64,000 nucleotides of DNA from Microbacterium sp. MYb45 (GTDB lineage Bacteria; Actinomycetota; Actinomycetes; Actinomycetales; Microbacteriaceae): assembly GCF_002979655.1 (NCBI RefSeq), contig NZ_PCPG01000002.1:186001-250000 (forward strand), in the 5' to 3' direction. Position 1 is the stretch's first letter. Each line of letters begins with the position of its first letter. The notes under the pieces were generated by a model. It saw only the letters and a list, made by a program, of their open reading frames with translations, made no database searches and had not been told where the DNA came from. The position numbers and the translations under genes were made by a program. Below are positions 1-7,918 of this stretch, in pieces.

Positions 1-324
1 GTCCACGTCGATCACGCTCCACCCCACGTGCACGACGTCACCCTCGTCGAACCCGCCACGCAGCGCCTCGGCCCGACGCTCGGCCCGCTCGCGAGCCGAC
101 TCGGCCGTGTAGCCGCGGCGGCCGGGATCGGCAGCCCGCAGCACTTCGGCGGTGGCCAGCGCGTGCGTGTCGGTCAGCAGCAGCGCCCCGAGATGCCAGG
201 CTTCGCCGACGCGCACGATGCGGCGCCCGCGCCACCGCGAATCGCGCTGCTCGCCCAGCCCCTCTTTCGGGGCGCCGGCGAGATCGGCCACAGCCGCGGT
301 CAGCAGCGCCGATGCGGTGGTCAC
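1..324 (-). CDS. hypothetical protein, N-terminal part only
   Basis: An open frame of 108 codons starts with GTG at 324 and runs off the left edge without a stop. The start overlaps the TGA of the antiporter gene (GTGA), and AGGGGGAA lies just upstream, so the two genes are probably translated as a coupled pair. The visible part is soluble and rich in Ala and Arg, with a short run near residues 40-52 (VGEAWHLGALLLTD) that may be a beta-strand and helix. I do not recognise the family. Coupling to an ion antiporter hints at a linked role, but that is inference only. Confidence 0.65.
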   Translation of the reverse strand, partial: MTTASALLTAAVADLAGAPKEGLGEQRDSRWRGRRIVRVGEAWHLGALLLTDTHALATAEVLRAADPGRRGYTAESARERAERRAEALRGGFDEGDVVHVGWSVIDVD

Positions 325-1535
325 AGTTCCCCCTGCACAGCCTCGCCCGCGCGTGCCGGTCCGACGACCTCCGCGCGATCGCCGCGCAGCGTCATCCCGA
401 TCAGCGGATACAGCAGCACCGAGAGCATGCCGGCCCCGACCAGCGCGGCGGCTGTGCCCGTGTCGAGCATGTCCTGATCCACACCGATCGCGGTGACCGC
501 GACGATGATCGGCAGACCGGTGGCGGCCAGCAGCCCGAGCGCTGCCCGGTCGCGGACGCTCATCCCCGCGGGAGCCGAGAGCTGCGCCGCCGCACCGCGG
601 ATCACGAGCAGGGCGATCAGGAAGATCGGCACCAGCGCCAGCGCGGTGGGTGAGGTGAGCAGCGCTTGCAGGTCGAACGTGACACCGGTGTAGAGGAAGA
701 AGATCGGCACCAGGAAGCCGAAGGCGATGGCCTCGATCTTGCTCTCGATCTGCTCGGCGGACTCCTTCGGCGCGCGCGTCATGATGATGCGCCAGACCGC
801 ACCGGCCACGAACGCACCGAGCAGCATGTCGAGGTCGAGCATCACGCTCAGCCCCACGAGCGCCGCGATGAGGAGGATCACGAACCGCACCCCGAACTGG
901 TCGGACGTGTGCAGTGTGGCGAGGACGATGCGGTGGAGTCGGCCGTGGGGCACGCGATGCGCCAGCAGCACCGCGAGGCCTGCCAGCACCACGAAGGTCA
1001 GCAGCACGGCTGTGGCGATCGGCGTGGTCCGCGTGCTCAGGAAGATCGAGATCGCGATCAGGGGCAGGAACTCCCCGACGGCCCCGATCGTGCTGATCGC
1101 TCGCCCGAAAGGCGTGTCCAGCTCGCGGGCATCGCGCAGGATCGGCATCAGCGTGCCCAGCGCCGTGGAGCTGAGCGCGATGCCCACGACCACCATCCCC
1201 TCGCCCGGAGCGAAGAAGAAGCCGAGGCCGATGCCCAGCAGCACGCTGAGGAGCCAGCCGGCCGATGCCCGTGCGAGCGGCTTTCCGGCCACCATCTTGA
1301 AGTCGATCTCGGTGCCGGCGACGAAGAACAGCAGCGCCAGGCCGAAGTCGCTGAGCTTCTCCAGCAGCGGGCCGGGCTCGACCCAGCCGAGCACCGCCGG
1401 TCCGACGAGGATGCCGAGCACGAGCTCGAACACGACGATCGGCACCCGCACCACGGGGCGCACGCCCCGGGCGAGCAGGGGCGCCGCAACGGCCAGCAGG
1501 GGGATCAGCACCAGGCCGAGGTCACTCGCTTCCAC
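321..1535 (-). CDS. cation:proton antiporter, Kef/CPA2 type
   Basis: A 404-residue polytopic membrane protein. Hydrophobic segments fill almost the whole length from residue 7 onward. The segment GILVGPAVLGWVEPG near residues 41-55 and the later LDMLLGAFVAGAVWR are typical of the CPA2 Na+(K+)/H+ exchanger fold. The C-terminal RCK/TrkA-N gating domain of classical KefB/KefC is absent, and the length matches the bare membrane module. It probably exchanges Na+ or K+ for H+ across the cytoplasmic membrane in pH or osmotic homeostasis. It is divergent from purU and overlaps the next gene by GTGA. The substrate ion cannot be read from the sequence. Confidence 0.85.
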   Translation of the reverse strand: MEASDLGLVLIPLLAVAAPLLARGVRPVVRVPIVVFELVLGILVGPAVLGWVEPGPLLEKLSDFGLALLFFVAGTEIDFKMVAGKPLARASAGWLLSVLLGIGLGFFFAPGEGMVVVGIALSSTALGTLMPILRDARELDTPFGRAISTIGAVGEFLPLIAISIFLSTRTTPIATAVLLTFVVLAGLAVLLAHRVPHGRLHRIVLATLHTSDQFGVRFVILLIAALVGLSVMLDLDMLLGAFVAGAVWRIIMTRAPKESAEQIESKIEAIAFGFLVPIFFLYTGVTFDLQALLTSPTALALVPIFLIALLVIRGAAAQLSAPAGMSVRDRAALGLLAATGLPIIVAVTAIGVDQDMLDTGTAAALVGAGMLSVLLYPLIGMTLRGDRAEVVGPARAGEAVQGEL

Positions 1536-1621
1536 GAGACTCAGAGTAGCGAGTCGCCTCCCGCGATTCGCCCCCGCTCAGCATCCACGGCAGAATCGAT
1601 GCACACCCTCGAGGAGCCCCC

Positions 1622-2473
1622 ATGTCTCAGCCCGATACCGCCCGCCTGCTGATCGCCTGCGACGACCAGCCCGGCATCGTCGCCGCTGTCGCCGGTGTGC
1701 TCGCCCAGCACGGCGCGAACATCATCTCGCTCGATCAGCACTCCACCGATTCCGAGGGCGGACGCTTCTTCCAGCGCACCGTGATCCACCTCGACGGTCT
1801 CTCCGCCGCGCGCCCGGCCCTCGAAGCCGACATCGCCGTCGTCGCCGAGCGCTTCGGCATGGAATGGTCACTGCACGATGTGGCCCGCCGCAAGCGCGTC
1901 GCGATCTTCGTCTCCAAGTACGACCACTGCCTGATGGAACTGCTGTGGCGCACGCAGCGCGGCCAGCTCGATATCGACATCACGATGGTCGTCTCCAACC
2001 ACCCCGATCTGGCCCAGTCGGTGCGCTCGTTCGGCGTGCCGTTCGTGCACATCCCCTCCGGCGACAAGGCCGCCATGGAGGAGCGTCAGCTCGAGCTGCT
2101 GCACGGAAACGTCGACCTGGTCGTGCTCGCCCGCTACATGCAGATCCTCACCGACGACTTCATCACGCGTCTCGAGGTGCCGGTGATCAACATCCACCAC
2201 TCGTTCCTGCCCGCGTTCATCGGCGCGAACCCGTATGCGCGTGCCAAGGATCGCGGCGTCAAGCTCATCGGCGCTACAGCGCACTACGCGACGGCCGACC
2301 TCGACGAGGGCCCGATCATCGAGCAGGACGTCACGCGAGTGACCCACTCCGAGTCGGCGGCTCAGCTGCAGAGCCGTGGTGCCGATGTGGAGCGCCTGGT
2401 GCTCGCCCGCGCCGTGCAGTGGCATGCGGAGGACCGCGTGATCGTGCACGGCAAGTCCACGGTCATCCTCTAG
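1622..2473 (+). CDS. purU: formyltetrahydrofolate deformylase
   Basis: The protein has 283 residues, the usual PurU length. An N-terminal ACT regulatory domain (about residues 7-85, starting RLLIACDDQPGIVAAVAG) is followed by a formyltransferase-fold domain. Catalytic-region motifs are visible: VINIHHSFLPAFIGANPY carries the conserved His, and GATAHYAT followed by LDEGPIIEQ carries the conserved Asp. PurU hydrolyses 10-formyl-THF to THF and formate in the cytosol and so balances the one-carbon pool. It is monocistronic, divergent from the antiporter gene, with a GAGGAG ribosome site before the ATG. Confidence 0.95.
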   Translation: MSQPDTARLLIACDDQPGIVAAVAGVLAQHGANIISLDQHSTDSEGGRFFQRTVIHLDGLSAARPALEADIAVVAERFGMEWSLHDVARRKRVAIFVSKYDHCLMELLWRTQRGQLDIDITMVVSNHPDLAQSVRSFGVPFVHIPSGDKAAMEERQLELLHGNVDLVVLARYMQILTDDFITRLEVPVINIHHSFLPAFIGANPYARAKDRGVKLIGATAHYATADLDEGPIIEQDVTRVTHSESAAQLQSRGADVERLVLARAVQWHAEDRVIVHGKSTVIL

Positions 2474-2482
2474 CGGTCGGCG

Positions 2483-2899
2483 TCAGATCGGCCCAACGGG
2501 GCCGTCGCCACGGCTCCCGAGCACATCGACCGCAAGCCCGTGGGAAGCCGCTGCGAGGCGTCGGTCATTCGTCCAAAACTCGGTACAACCGGCGATCTGA
2601 GCTGCGGCGAGGTGCACGGCGTCGGGGGTCTTCAATCCGAAGTCGGCCCGGAGCTCCGCCGAGCGGACGAAGACGGCCGCATCCAGAGCGGCCACTTCGA
2701 GGCGTTCGAACATCGCGAGATAGCGGTCACGGAGCTCTGCGTTGCGTCCCCGTAGCGGACCGACGAGGCACTCCTGCAGCGCCAGAGGGCTCGACGCCAC
2801 CGCCACATCCACCTCTCGGAGAGCGTTCCGGACGGCCACTCCTCTGGGCCCCTCGTCTTCGATTGCGTAGATCAGGATGCAGGAATCGAGATAGATCAT
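2483..2899 (-). CDS. PIN-domain toxin, VapC type
   Basis: A 138-residue PIN-domain protein. The acidic metal-binding residues of the RNase fold are visible: D5 (MIYLDSCILIYAIE), E43 (LQECLVGPL), D93 (TPDAVHLAAA) and D112 (WTNDRRLAAA). VapC toxins are Mg2+-dependent endoribonucleases that cleave tRNA or rRNA when not bound by antitoxin. The start overlaps the stop of the antitoxin gene by ATGA, the normal order and spacing for a VapBC operon. All catalytic residues are present, so the toxin looks intact. The target RNA is unknown. Confidence 0.88.
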   Translation of the reverse strand: MIYLDSCILIYAIEDEGPRGVAVRNALREVDVAVASSPLALQECLVGPLRGRNAELRDRYLAMFERLEVAALDAAVFVRSAELRADFGLKTPDAVHLAAAQIAGCTEFWTNDRRLAAASHGLAVDVLGSRGDGPVGPI

Positions 2900-3153
2900 T
2901 CCCAGGAGTCCCGGCTCTCCGCGATCTGGGCGTCGAGGTCAGCGGCGGAGCGAGAAAGGCGATGCGGCAGCGGGTCCTGTTCGATCCACTCCACGAGGAA
3001 CCGTCCGCTACGCACCAGGTCGACCGGCCCGATCGGCACGAGCTTCGCCACCGGCTTCCCACGCTTCGTGATGACGACGTCTTCGCCCGCCTGAGAGTCG
3101 GCGATGAGCCGGGAAAGGCTGTTGCGCGCTTCCAGCACGTTGTGGTTCGTCAT
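2896..3153 (-). CDS. antitoxin of the PIN toxin, Phd/YefM-like
   Basis: An 85-residue protein. The N-terminal half (VLEARNSLSRLIADSQAGED, then VVITKRGKPVAKLVPIG) matches the Phd/YefM DNA-binding fold that many VapB-class antitoxins use. The C-terminal tail (about residues 50-85) is charged and should wrap around the toxin. It probably neutralises the adjacent PIN toxin and represses its own promoter. A perfect inverted repeat lies 8-30 bases upstream of the start codon, where an autoregulatory operator is expected. The start lies only 9 bases after the stop of the nitronate monooxygenase gene. Confidence 0.87.
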   Translation of the reverse strand: MTNHNVLEARNSLSRLIADSQAGEDVVITKRGKPVAKLVPIGPVDLVRSGRFLVEWIEQDPLPHRLSRSAADLDAQIAESRDSWE

Positions 3154-3161
3154 CTGGCCAG

Positions 3162-3183
3162 CTTAGCCAGCTACCTGGCTAAG
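3162..3183. promoter_or_regulatory. inverted repeat, candidate toxin-antitoxin operator
   Basis: CTTAGCCAG, a 4-base spacer, then CTGGCTAAG: a perfect 9-bp inverted repeat. A further partial half-site (TGGCCAG) sits at 3155-3161 next to the antitoxin start. The repeat covers the stop codon and last codons of the upstream nitronate monooxygenase gene, so the operator is embedded in the 3' end of a neighbour. It is not followed by a U-tract, which argues against a terminator. Autorepression is inferred from position and family habit. Confidence 0.6.
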
Positions 3184-4227
3184 TTCAATACGCGGAACCC
3201 CCGCCGCCAGCTCGGCGAACACCTCGGCGGCGGTGTCGTACTCGACCAGCGGGGCGGCCTGCCCCATCCACAGCGACTGCAGCGCACCCAGGTTCTGCTG
3301 TCCGGCCGCCGTGCGGAACCGCCCGGTGAGCCAGTTCTGCATCGGGAACGGAGCGATCGTGCCGCTCGCCTCGATCGCCCGCACGACGCGGTTGCGCGCC
3401 CCGCGAGCCAGCCGTCCGCTCATCGCCCGGGTGAGCACGGTCTCGTCGGCCGCGGTGGAGCGGATCGCGTCGCGGTGGGCGTCGTTCGCTGCAGACTCGG
3501 CGGTGGCGAGGAAGGCCGTCCCCACCTGCACGCCGGAGGCGCCCAGCGCGAACGCCGCAGCCACCCCACGCCGGTCGGCGATCCCACCCGCCGCGATCAC
3601 GGGCACTCCGACCGCGTCGACGACCTGCGGGACCAGCACGAACGTCCCGACCAGCGACTCCTCCGCCGGGCGCAGGAACGACACCCGGTGACCCCCGGCC
3701 TCCGCTCCGGTGGCGACGACGGCATCCACGCCCGCCTCGGCGAGGGCGACCGCCTCGGCCACGGTGGTCGCGGTCCCCACGAGCCGGATGCCGCGGCGGT
3801 GAGCCTCCTCGACCACAGACGCGGAAGGCACGCCGAACACCACGCTGAGCACCGCGGGCGCGATCTCCCAGACCGCCTCGAGCTGCTCCTCCAGAGGCGG
3901 GTTGTACCGCTCCGGTCGGGCGGGCACCTCGATACCGACCGCCTCGTAGAACGGCTGTAGCGCCTGCGCGAAGATCGTGTGCTGCGGGTTCGGCTCGACC
4001 TCATCGCCCGTGGGGATCCAGATGTTCACCGCGAACGGCCGGTCGGTCGCCGCCCGCAGCTCGACCCCGGTCGCGCGGATGCGGTCACCGTCGTAGCCGT
4101 ACAGGCCGAACGAACCGAGCCCGCCGGCGTCGCTCACCGCGGCGGTGAGGGCGGTCGAGGAGAGCCCGCCGAACGGGCCGAGGATGATCGGATGCTCGAT
4201 CCCGAGCAGGGCGCGAAGGTCACTCAT
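3163..4227 (-). CDS. nitronate monooxygenase family FMN enzyme
   Basis: A 354-residue TIM-barrel flavoprotein of the 2-nitropropane dioxygenase/nitronate monooxygenase family. It starts with the family pattern LLGIEHPIILGPFGG. Glycine-rich FMN-phosphate segments are visible: VDAVVATGAEAGGH in the middle, then PVIAAGGIADRRGVAAAFALGASGVQVGTAFL. These enzymes oxidise alkyl nitronates such as propionate-3-nitronate to carbonyl compounds and nitrite in the cytosol. The family also includes enoyl-ACP reductases of FabK type, so substrate specificity is not certain. The gene is directly upstream of the toxin-antitoxin pair, 9 bases away. Confidence 0.87.
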   Translation of the reverse strand: MSDLRALLGIEHPIILGPFGGLSSTALTAAVSDAGGLGSFGLYGYDGDRIRATGVELRAATDRPFAVNIWIPTGDEVEPNPQHTIFAQALQPFYEAVGIEVPARPERYNPPLEEQLEAVWEIAPAVLSVVFGVPSASVVEEAHRRGIRLVGTATTVAEAVALAEAGVDAVVATGAEAGGHRVSFLRPAEESLVGTFVLVPQVVDAVGVPVIAAGGIADRRGVAAAFALGASGVQVGTAFLATAESAANDAHRDAIRSTAADETVLTRAMSGRLARGARNRVVRAIEASGTIAPFPMQNWLTGRFRTAAGQQNLGALQSLWMGQAAPLVEYDTAAEVFAELAAGVPRIELSQVAG

Positions 4228-4323
4228 GCTTCGACGTTACGCCCGCAGCGGAGGGAGACGGTCGACCGTGACGGCCGGTCCCGCGGTCCCCGGTGCTACC
4301 CTCGGCTGCAGAGGGGAGTGCGC

Positions 4324-4596
4324 ATGAGCAAGTGGTTCGGGCAGATGCTGAGCTTCGTCGCGACCGCGCTCGGACTCGTCTCGATGCCGGATGCCGCGGC
4401 CCTCGGTCTCGCCATCGCACTGCTCGCCGTGACGGCGCTGACGCTCGCGATCGTGCTGAGCGTGCGCCCCGAGGCCACCTCCGACGCCCCGCATCCGCTG
4501 CGGGCCATCGATGTCGGAACCCTGCTCACGCAGAGCGATCCTGACGCCGCCGGGCATCCACGCCCGCGGGCGCCGGGAGTCGCGACCGCCGCGTAG
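4324..4596 (+). CDS. small membrane protein next to yidC, DUF6412-like
   Basis: A 90-residue protein with two predicted membrane helices (about residues 6-20 and 24-45, LSFVATALGLVS and AALGLAIALLAVTALTLAIVLSV), then a polar Pro-rich tail with a conserved-looking DVGTLLTQSDPDAAGHPRPRAPG stretch. ATG 4324 was chosen because GGGGAG lies 6 bases upstream and TACCCT at 4297-4302 fits a -10 box. The tail motif and the position directly before a YidC paralogue suggest the DUF6412 family, but this is from memory. It may assist or be co-expressed with the insertase. Confidence 0.7.
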   Translation: MSKWFGQMLSFVATALGLVSMPDAAALGLAIALLAVTALTLAIVLSVRPEATSDAPHPLRAIDVGTLLTQSDPDAAGHPRPRAPGVATAA

Positions 4597-4662
4597 TCCG
4601 TCCACACGACGGGATCGCGCGGCTTTCGCCGACCCTTCCCGACGCCACGAACGGACACTTCC

Positions 4663-5442
4663 ATGGACCCCTTTGCCTTCCCCCCTCTCGCCGCCCTCCT
4701 CGACGCCGCCTACGGCGCGCTGACAGGGCTCTCCGACCTCCTGACCCCGATCGCCGGAGCATCGGCCGCCGCCCTCGCGGTCGTGCTCGTCACCCTGCTG
4801 GTGCGGGCGCTGCTCGTCCCCGTCGGCATCTCGCAGGCCAAGGCCGAGCAGACCAGGGCGCGCCTCGCCCCGAAGCTGCGCGAGCTGCAGCGCCGCCACA
4901 AGAAGAACCCCGAGCGCCTGCAGAAGGAGATGATGGCGCTGTACAAGGCCGAGAACACCTCGCCGTTCGCGGGGATGCTCCCGGTGCTGGCGCAGGCCCC
5001 CGTCGTCGGCATCCTCTACACGCTGTTCCTCCGGCCGGAGATCGCCGGACACCCGAACGAGCTGCTCTCTCACGACCTGTTCGGTGCTCCGCTGGGCACG
5101 AGCCTGGTCTCGGCCCTGTTCGGCGGCAAGGCCACGCCGGCGACGTTCCTCGTCTTCGGGGTGCTGCTCGCCATCATGATCGCCGTGGCCGAGGTCACCC
5201 GCCGGGTGTTCCGCCCGACGCCGGTCGAGGGCGACGATTCGCCACTGAACTCCCCGACGATGCTGCGCGTGATGTCGTCGCTGCACTACCTGACGGCGGT
5301 GTTCGCGGCCTTCGTGCCGCTCGCCGCCGCGCTGTACCTCACGGTCACAGTCGTGTGGACGCTCGTGCAGCGCGTCATCCTGCGCCGACGCTTCCCGCTG
5401 CCGACGCCGGCGGTCAGTCGGGCAGCGGTATCGGGGCGGTGA
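4663..5442 (+). CDS. yidC: YidC/Oxa1-family membrane protein insertase, paralogue
   Basis: The protein has 259 residues, shorter than the main actinobacterial YidC (over 300). The Oxa1 core is visible: a first core helix with a positively charged face (VVLVTLLVRALLVPVGISQAKAEQTRARL, with R69 in the groove), the cytoplasmic coiled hairpin ELQRRHKKNPERLQKEMMALYK, then the motif FAGMLPVLAQAPVVGILYTLF. It inserts proteins into the cytoplasmic membrane, with or without SecYEG. It follows the small membrane protein gene by 66 bases and overlaps the convergent EamA gene by 29 bases at its 3' end. The usual rpmH-rnpA-yidC context is absent, so this is the accessory copy. Confidence 0.85.
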   Translation: MDPFAFPPLAALLDAAYGALTGLSDLLTPIAGASAAALAVVLVTLLVRALLVPVGISQAKAEQTRARLAPKLRELQRRHKKNPERLQKEMMALYKAENTSPFAGMLPVLAQAPVVGILYTLFLRPEIAGHPNELLSHDLFGAPLGTSLVSALFGGKATPATFLVFGVLLAIMIAVAEVTRRVFRPTPVEGDDSPLNSPTMLRVMSSLHYLTAVFAAFVPLAAALYLTVTVVWTLVQRVILRRRFPLPTPAVSRAAVSGR

Positions 5443-6331
5443 AGGGGCCGGAAGGACCGCCGTCGCGGCGGTCCTTCCGCACGCCGAGGGTCGCGCCGAC
5501 GCTGGCGGCGATCACGAGGGCGACCGCCAGCAGCCGCAGCGGGGTCGCGTCCTGTCCGAGGATCAGCCAGCCGGCCAGTGTCGCGAACGCCGGCTCGAGG
5601 CTCAGCAGCACGCCGAACACGCGCTGGGGCAGCCGGCGCAGTGCGGCCAGCTCGAAGCTATACGGGATGACCGACGACAGCACCGCGGTGATGGCGGCGA
5701 GCAGCAGCAGCTGCGGATCCATCGCGACCGTCGATGCGGCCGGGATGCCGACCGGGATCAGCAGCACGGCCGCCACCACGAGCCCCATCGCCAGGCCACT
5801 GCTGCCGGGGATGAGGGCGCCGACACGGGCGCTCATGCGGATGTACATCACCCAGAACCCGGCCGCGATGAGGATGAAGACGAGCCCCAACGGGTCGAGC
5901 GGCTCGGCCCCGATGAGGCCGTCGATGCCCAGGGCGACCATGCCGAGGAGGGCGACACCGACCCAGGCGGCATCCGCCAGACGACGAGTCAGCACCGCGG
6001 CGAGCACGAGCGGCCCGAGGAACTCGATCGCGACAGCGGGGCCGAGCGGGATGCGGTCGATCGCCGCGTAGAAGAAGCCGTTCATCGCGGCCAGCGAGAC
6101 GCCGAAGAGCACCGCGGCGAGCCACTGCGGGCGCGTCCACTTCCCGGGCCGCGGCCGCACGATGACGACGAGCAGGATCGCGGCGATCGCGACCCGCAGC
6201 GAGGTCACGCCCCACGGCCCGAGCACCGGGAACAGCTGCGCCGCAACGGCCGCGCCGAAGGGCAGCGAGAGGCAGGAGCCGATGACGAGTGCGACGCCCA
6301 CGAGGGGGCCGGATGCGGCGGGCTTCTGCAC
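5414..6331 (-). CDS. EamA/DMT-family transporter
   Basis: A 305-residue membrane protein with about ten hydrophobic helices arranged as two EamA repeats (about residues 10-145 and 155-290). The first helix pair, LVGVALVIGSCLSLPFGAAVAAQLF, and the second-repeat signature VLSSVIPYSFELAALRRLPQRVFGVLLSLEPAFATLAGWL, resemble the RhtA threonine/homoserine exporter group. It starts with GTG at 6331. It probably exports an amino acid or related metabolite. The 3' end overlaps the convergent yidC paralogue by 29 bases. Confidence 0.86.
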   Translation of the reverse strand: MQKPAASGPLVGVALVIGSCLSLPFGAAVAAQLFPVLGPWGVTSLRVAIAAILLVVIVRPRPGKWTRPQWLAAVLFGVSLAAMNGFFYAAIDRIPLGPAVAIEFLGPLVLAAVLTRRLADAAWVGVALLGMVALGIDGLIGAEPLDPLGLVFILIAAGFWVMYIRMSARVGALIPGSSGLAMGLVVAAVLLIPVGIPAASTVAMDPQLLLLAAITAVLSSVIPYSFELAALRRLPQRVFGVLLSLEPAFATLAGWLILGQDATPLRLLAVALVIAASVGATLGVRKDRRDGGPSGPFTAPIPLPD

Positions 6332-6373
6332 CAGACAAGCTTAGGTGGCCGCCCGCCGCCGGCCGCCCTCAGA

Positions 6374-7258
6374 TCAGAGCGGCTTGCCGCCCGTCACCGC
6401 GATCACCGAGCCGGAAGTGTACGAGGACTCGTTCGAGGCGAGGTACACGTAGGCGCTGGCGAGCTCCGCCGGCTGACCCGCGCGTCCGAGGGGCGTGTCC
6501 TGCCCGAAGGTCGCCAGCCTCTCCGCGTCCCAGCCGGTCGCGGGGATCAACGGCGTCCAGATCGGACCGGGAGCGACCGCGTTCACCCGGATGCCTCGGG
6601 GGCCTGCCTCCTCGGCGAGCGCCTTCACGAACGCCACCTGCGCGGCCTTGGTCATCGCGTAGTCGATGAGACCCGGAGACGGGTTGAACGCCTGGACGGA
6701 TGCCGTCACGATGATGCTCGCGCCGGGCTCGAGGTCGGGGTACGCCGCGCGGGCGGAGAACAGCAGACCGACGAGGTTCGTGTCGAACACGCGCCGCATC
6801 CGGTCGGTCGCCAGGTTCTCGAAGCCGTCGATGTCGTGCTGGTACGCGGCGTTGAGCACGAGCGTGTCGAGTCCGCCGAGCTCGCTCCGTGTGCGGGCGA
6901 CGATATCGGTGGCGAAGGCCTCGTCGCGCAGATCTCCGGCGAAGCTCACCCCCGTGCGTCCGGCCTCACGGACCAGGGCCAGAGTGTCCTCCGCGTCGTC
7001 CTGCTCCTCCGGCATGTGCGCGATCGCGACATCGGCGCCCTCGCGCGCGAAGGCGATCGCGACGGCTCGCCCGATGCCGGAGTCCCCGCCGGTGATGAGC
7101 GCTCGGCGCCCCGCCAGCCGGCCGTGGCCGACATAGCTCTCCTCGCCGTGATCGGGGTCGGGACGTGTCAGCTCCGTGAGCCCGGGCTGGTCCTGCTGCT
7201 GCGCGGGGAAGCCTTCTTCGCGATGCGCGTGCCGGGGGTCGGAAGTGTCGTCGGTCAT
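6374..7258 (-). CDS. SDR-family oxidoreductase, general-stress type
   Basis: A 294-residue short-chain dehydrogenase of the extended YhdF/YghA-like group. A polar N-terminal leader (residues 1-45) precedes the Rossmann motif ALITGGDSGIGRAVAIAFARE, then LNAAYQ, then the catalytic Ser and YxxxK (TASVQAF and YAMTKAAQ). ATG 7258 was preferred to upstream starts because GAGGAGGA lies 7 bases before it. It probably uses NAD(P)H to interconvert an alcohol or sugar with its carbonyl form. Bacillus homologues belong to the general stress regulon. The sequence GTCAACCCCCT about 60 bases upstream recurs near other stress-type genes here. Confidence 0.9.
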   Translation of the reverse strand: MTDDTSDPRHAHREEGFPAQQQDQPGLTELTRPDPDHGEESYVGHGRLAGRRALITGGDSGIGRAVAIAFAREGADVAIAHMPEEQDDAEDTLALVREAGRTGVSFAGDLRDEAFATDIVARTRSELGGLDTLVLNAAYQHDIDGFENLATDRMRRVFDTNLVGLLFSARAAYPDLEPGASIIVTASVQAFNPSPGLIDYAMTKAAQVAFVKALAEEAGPRGIRVNAVAPGPIWTPLIPATGWDAERLATFGQDTPLGRAGQPAELASAYVYLASNESSYTSGSVIAVTGGKPL

Positions 7259-7383
7259 GGCCGATCCTCCTCGTCTCGATGTGTCCGATCGACTCTTCCG
7301 GATCGGCAGCCACGAGTGCAGGGGGTTGACAGCCGTGCAGGGAGGCGGGAGGAGCGCCGCCGCGAGAGGAGCTGTGCGGCGGG

Positions 7384-7731
7384 TCAGAGCTGAGGCGTGA
7401 CGGGGACCTCTTCGGTGCCGGGTTCCACGCCCGCCTCGGCGGGTTCGGGAACCAGGTACAGCCCGCTCGGCGCGTTGGCGGTGAAGGCGAGCGCCTCGAT
7501 CCACGCCCGGTTGATGGAGGGCTGACGGCTGCCGAAGTACTTGAACACCAGCGAGCTGCCCGGCTGGATCCAGACCGTCGTGCGGCCGCCGCCGACGCTC
7601 GCGTCTTCACGCCAGCTGAACGGGAACGGCTCGCCACGGCGCAGCTTCGCGGTGATGACGAGCTGCAGGTGTGTGAGAGCGCGGTCCTCGATCTCGGTCT
7701 TCACTCCGCCTTCATAGACGAACTTGCCCAT
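7384..7731 (-). CDS. DUF7882-like conserved protein
   Basis: A 115-residue soluble protein starting MGKFVYEGGVKTEIEDRAL. A central part (LTHLQLVITAKLRRGEPFPF) and GRTTVWIQPGSSLVFKYFGSR are the recurring features of a small family common in Microbacteriaceae that is often annotated as DUF7882 or next to DNA-ligase-like genes. ATG 7731 was chosen over the longer frame because AAGGAG lies 7 bases upstream. The function is unknown. The C-terminal 25 residues are acidic and Pro-rich, probably disordered. The gene diverges from the FHA-like gene. Confidence 0.78.
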   Translation of the reverse strand: MGKFVYEGGVKTEIEDRALTHLQLVITAKLRRGEPFPFSWREDASVGGGRTTVWIQPGSSLVFKYFGSRQPSINRAWIEALAFTANAPSGLYLVPEPAEAGVEPGTEEVPVTPQL

Positions 7732-7818
7732 TCTGTGCTCCTTGGTCGCAGTCTGGCCGAGACGACGGCTCATCCTATTCTCGCTCACGCGGCGACAGTA
7801 TTCTGCCTCTGTTCAGAC

Positions 7819-7844
7819 CGATGGCGGATGCGGGTCCGCCATCG
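7819..7844. promoter_or_regulatory. 10-bp inverted repeat in a divergent promoter region
   Basis: CGATGGCGGA, six bases, then TCCGCCATCG: a perfect 10-bp inverted repeat in the 187-base gap between the DUF7882-like gene and the FHA-like gene. It directly abuts the 17-base element at 7846-7862. It could be an operator for one or both divergent genes, or a hairpin in a leader transcript. No U-tract follows it on either strand. Confidence 0.45.
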
Positions 7845-7845
7845 C

Positions 7846-7862
7846 GAAGTCAACCCCCTCGG
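7846..7862 (-). repeat. 17-base element, copy 1 (CCGAGGGGGTTGACTTC)
   Basis: The minus strand reads CCGAGGGGGTTGACTTC, identical over all 17 bases to the plus strand at 31840-31856. Both copies lie in divergent intergenic regions flanked by small stress-type genes. The element contains TTGACT, which could be a -35 box; in the other orientation it reads GTCAACCCCCT, which also occurs upstream of the SDR gene at 7323-7333 (minus strand). It is probably a shared promoter or regulator site. Confidence 0.5.
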
Positions 7863-7918
7863 CAGAACGAACACGCTCACCCTAATCTCGAACACCCGAG
7901 CTCGAGGAGGGCATTTCC

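Noticed and set aside
727..3960. A very long plus-strand open frame across the antiporter, purU and toxin region
   Set aside because: It is a high-GC frame shadow: Arg/Ser/Pro-rich with no domain, and it covers purU and antisense genes that have clear motifs.
4258..4269. 12-bp palindrome ACGGTCGACCGT upstream of the small membrane protein gene
   Set aside because: Short and GC-rich; such palindromes are expected by chance at this base composition.
6332..6373. GC-rich hairpin as terminator between the EamA and SDR genes
   Set aside because: Pairing is only partial (GGCCG/CGGCC elements in a low-complexity CG stretch) with no T-run.
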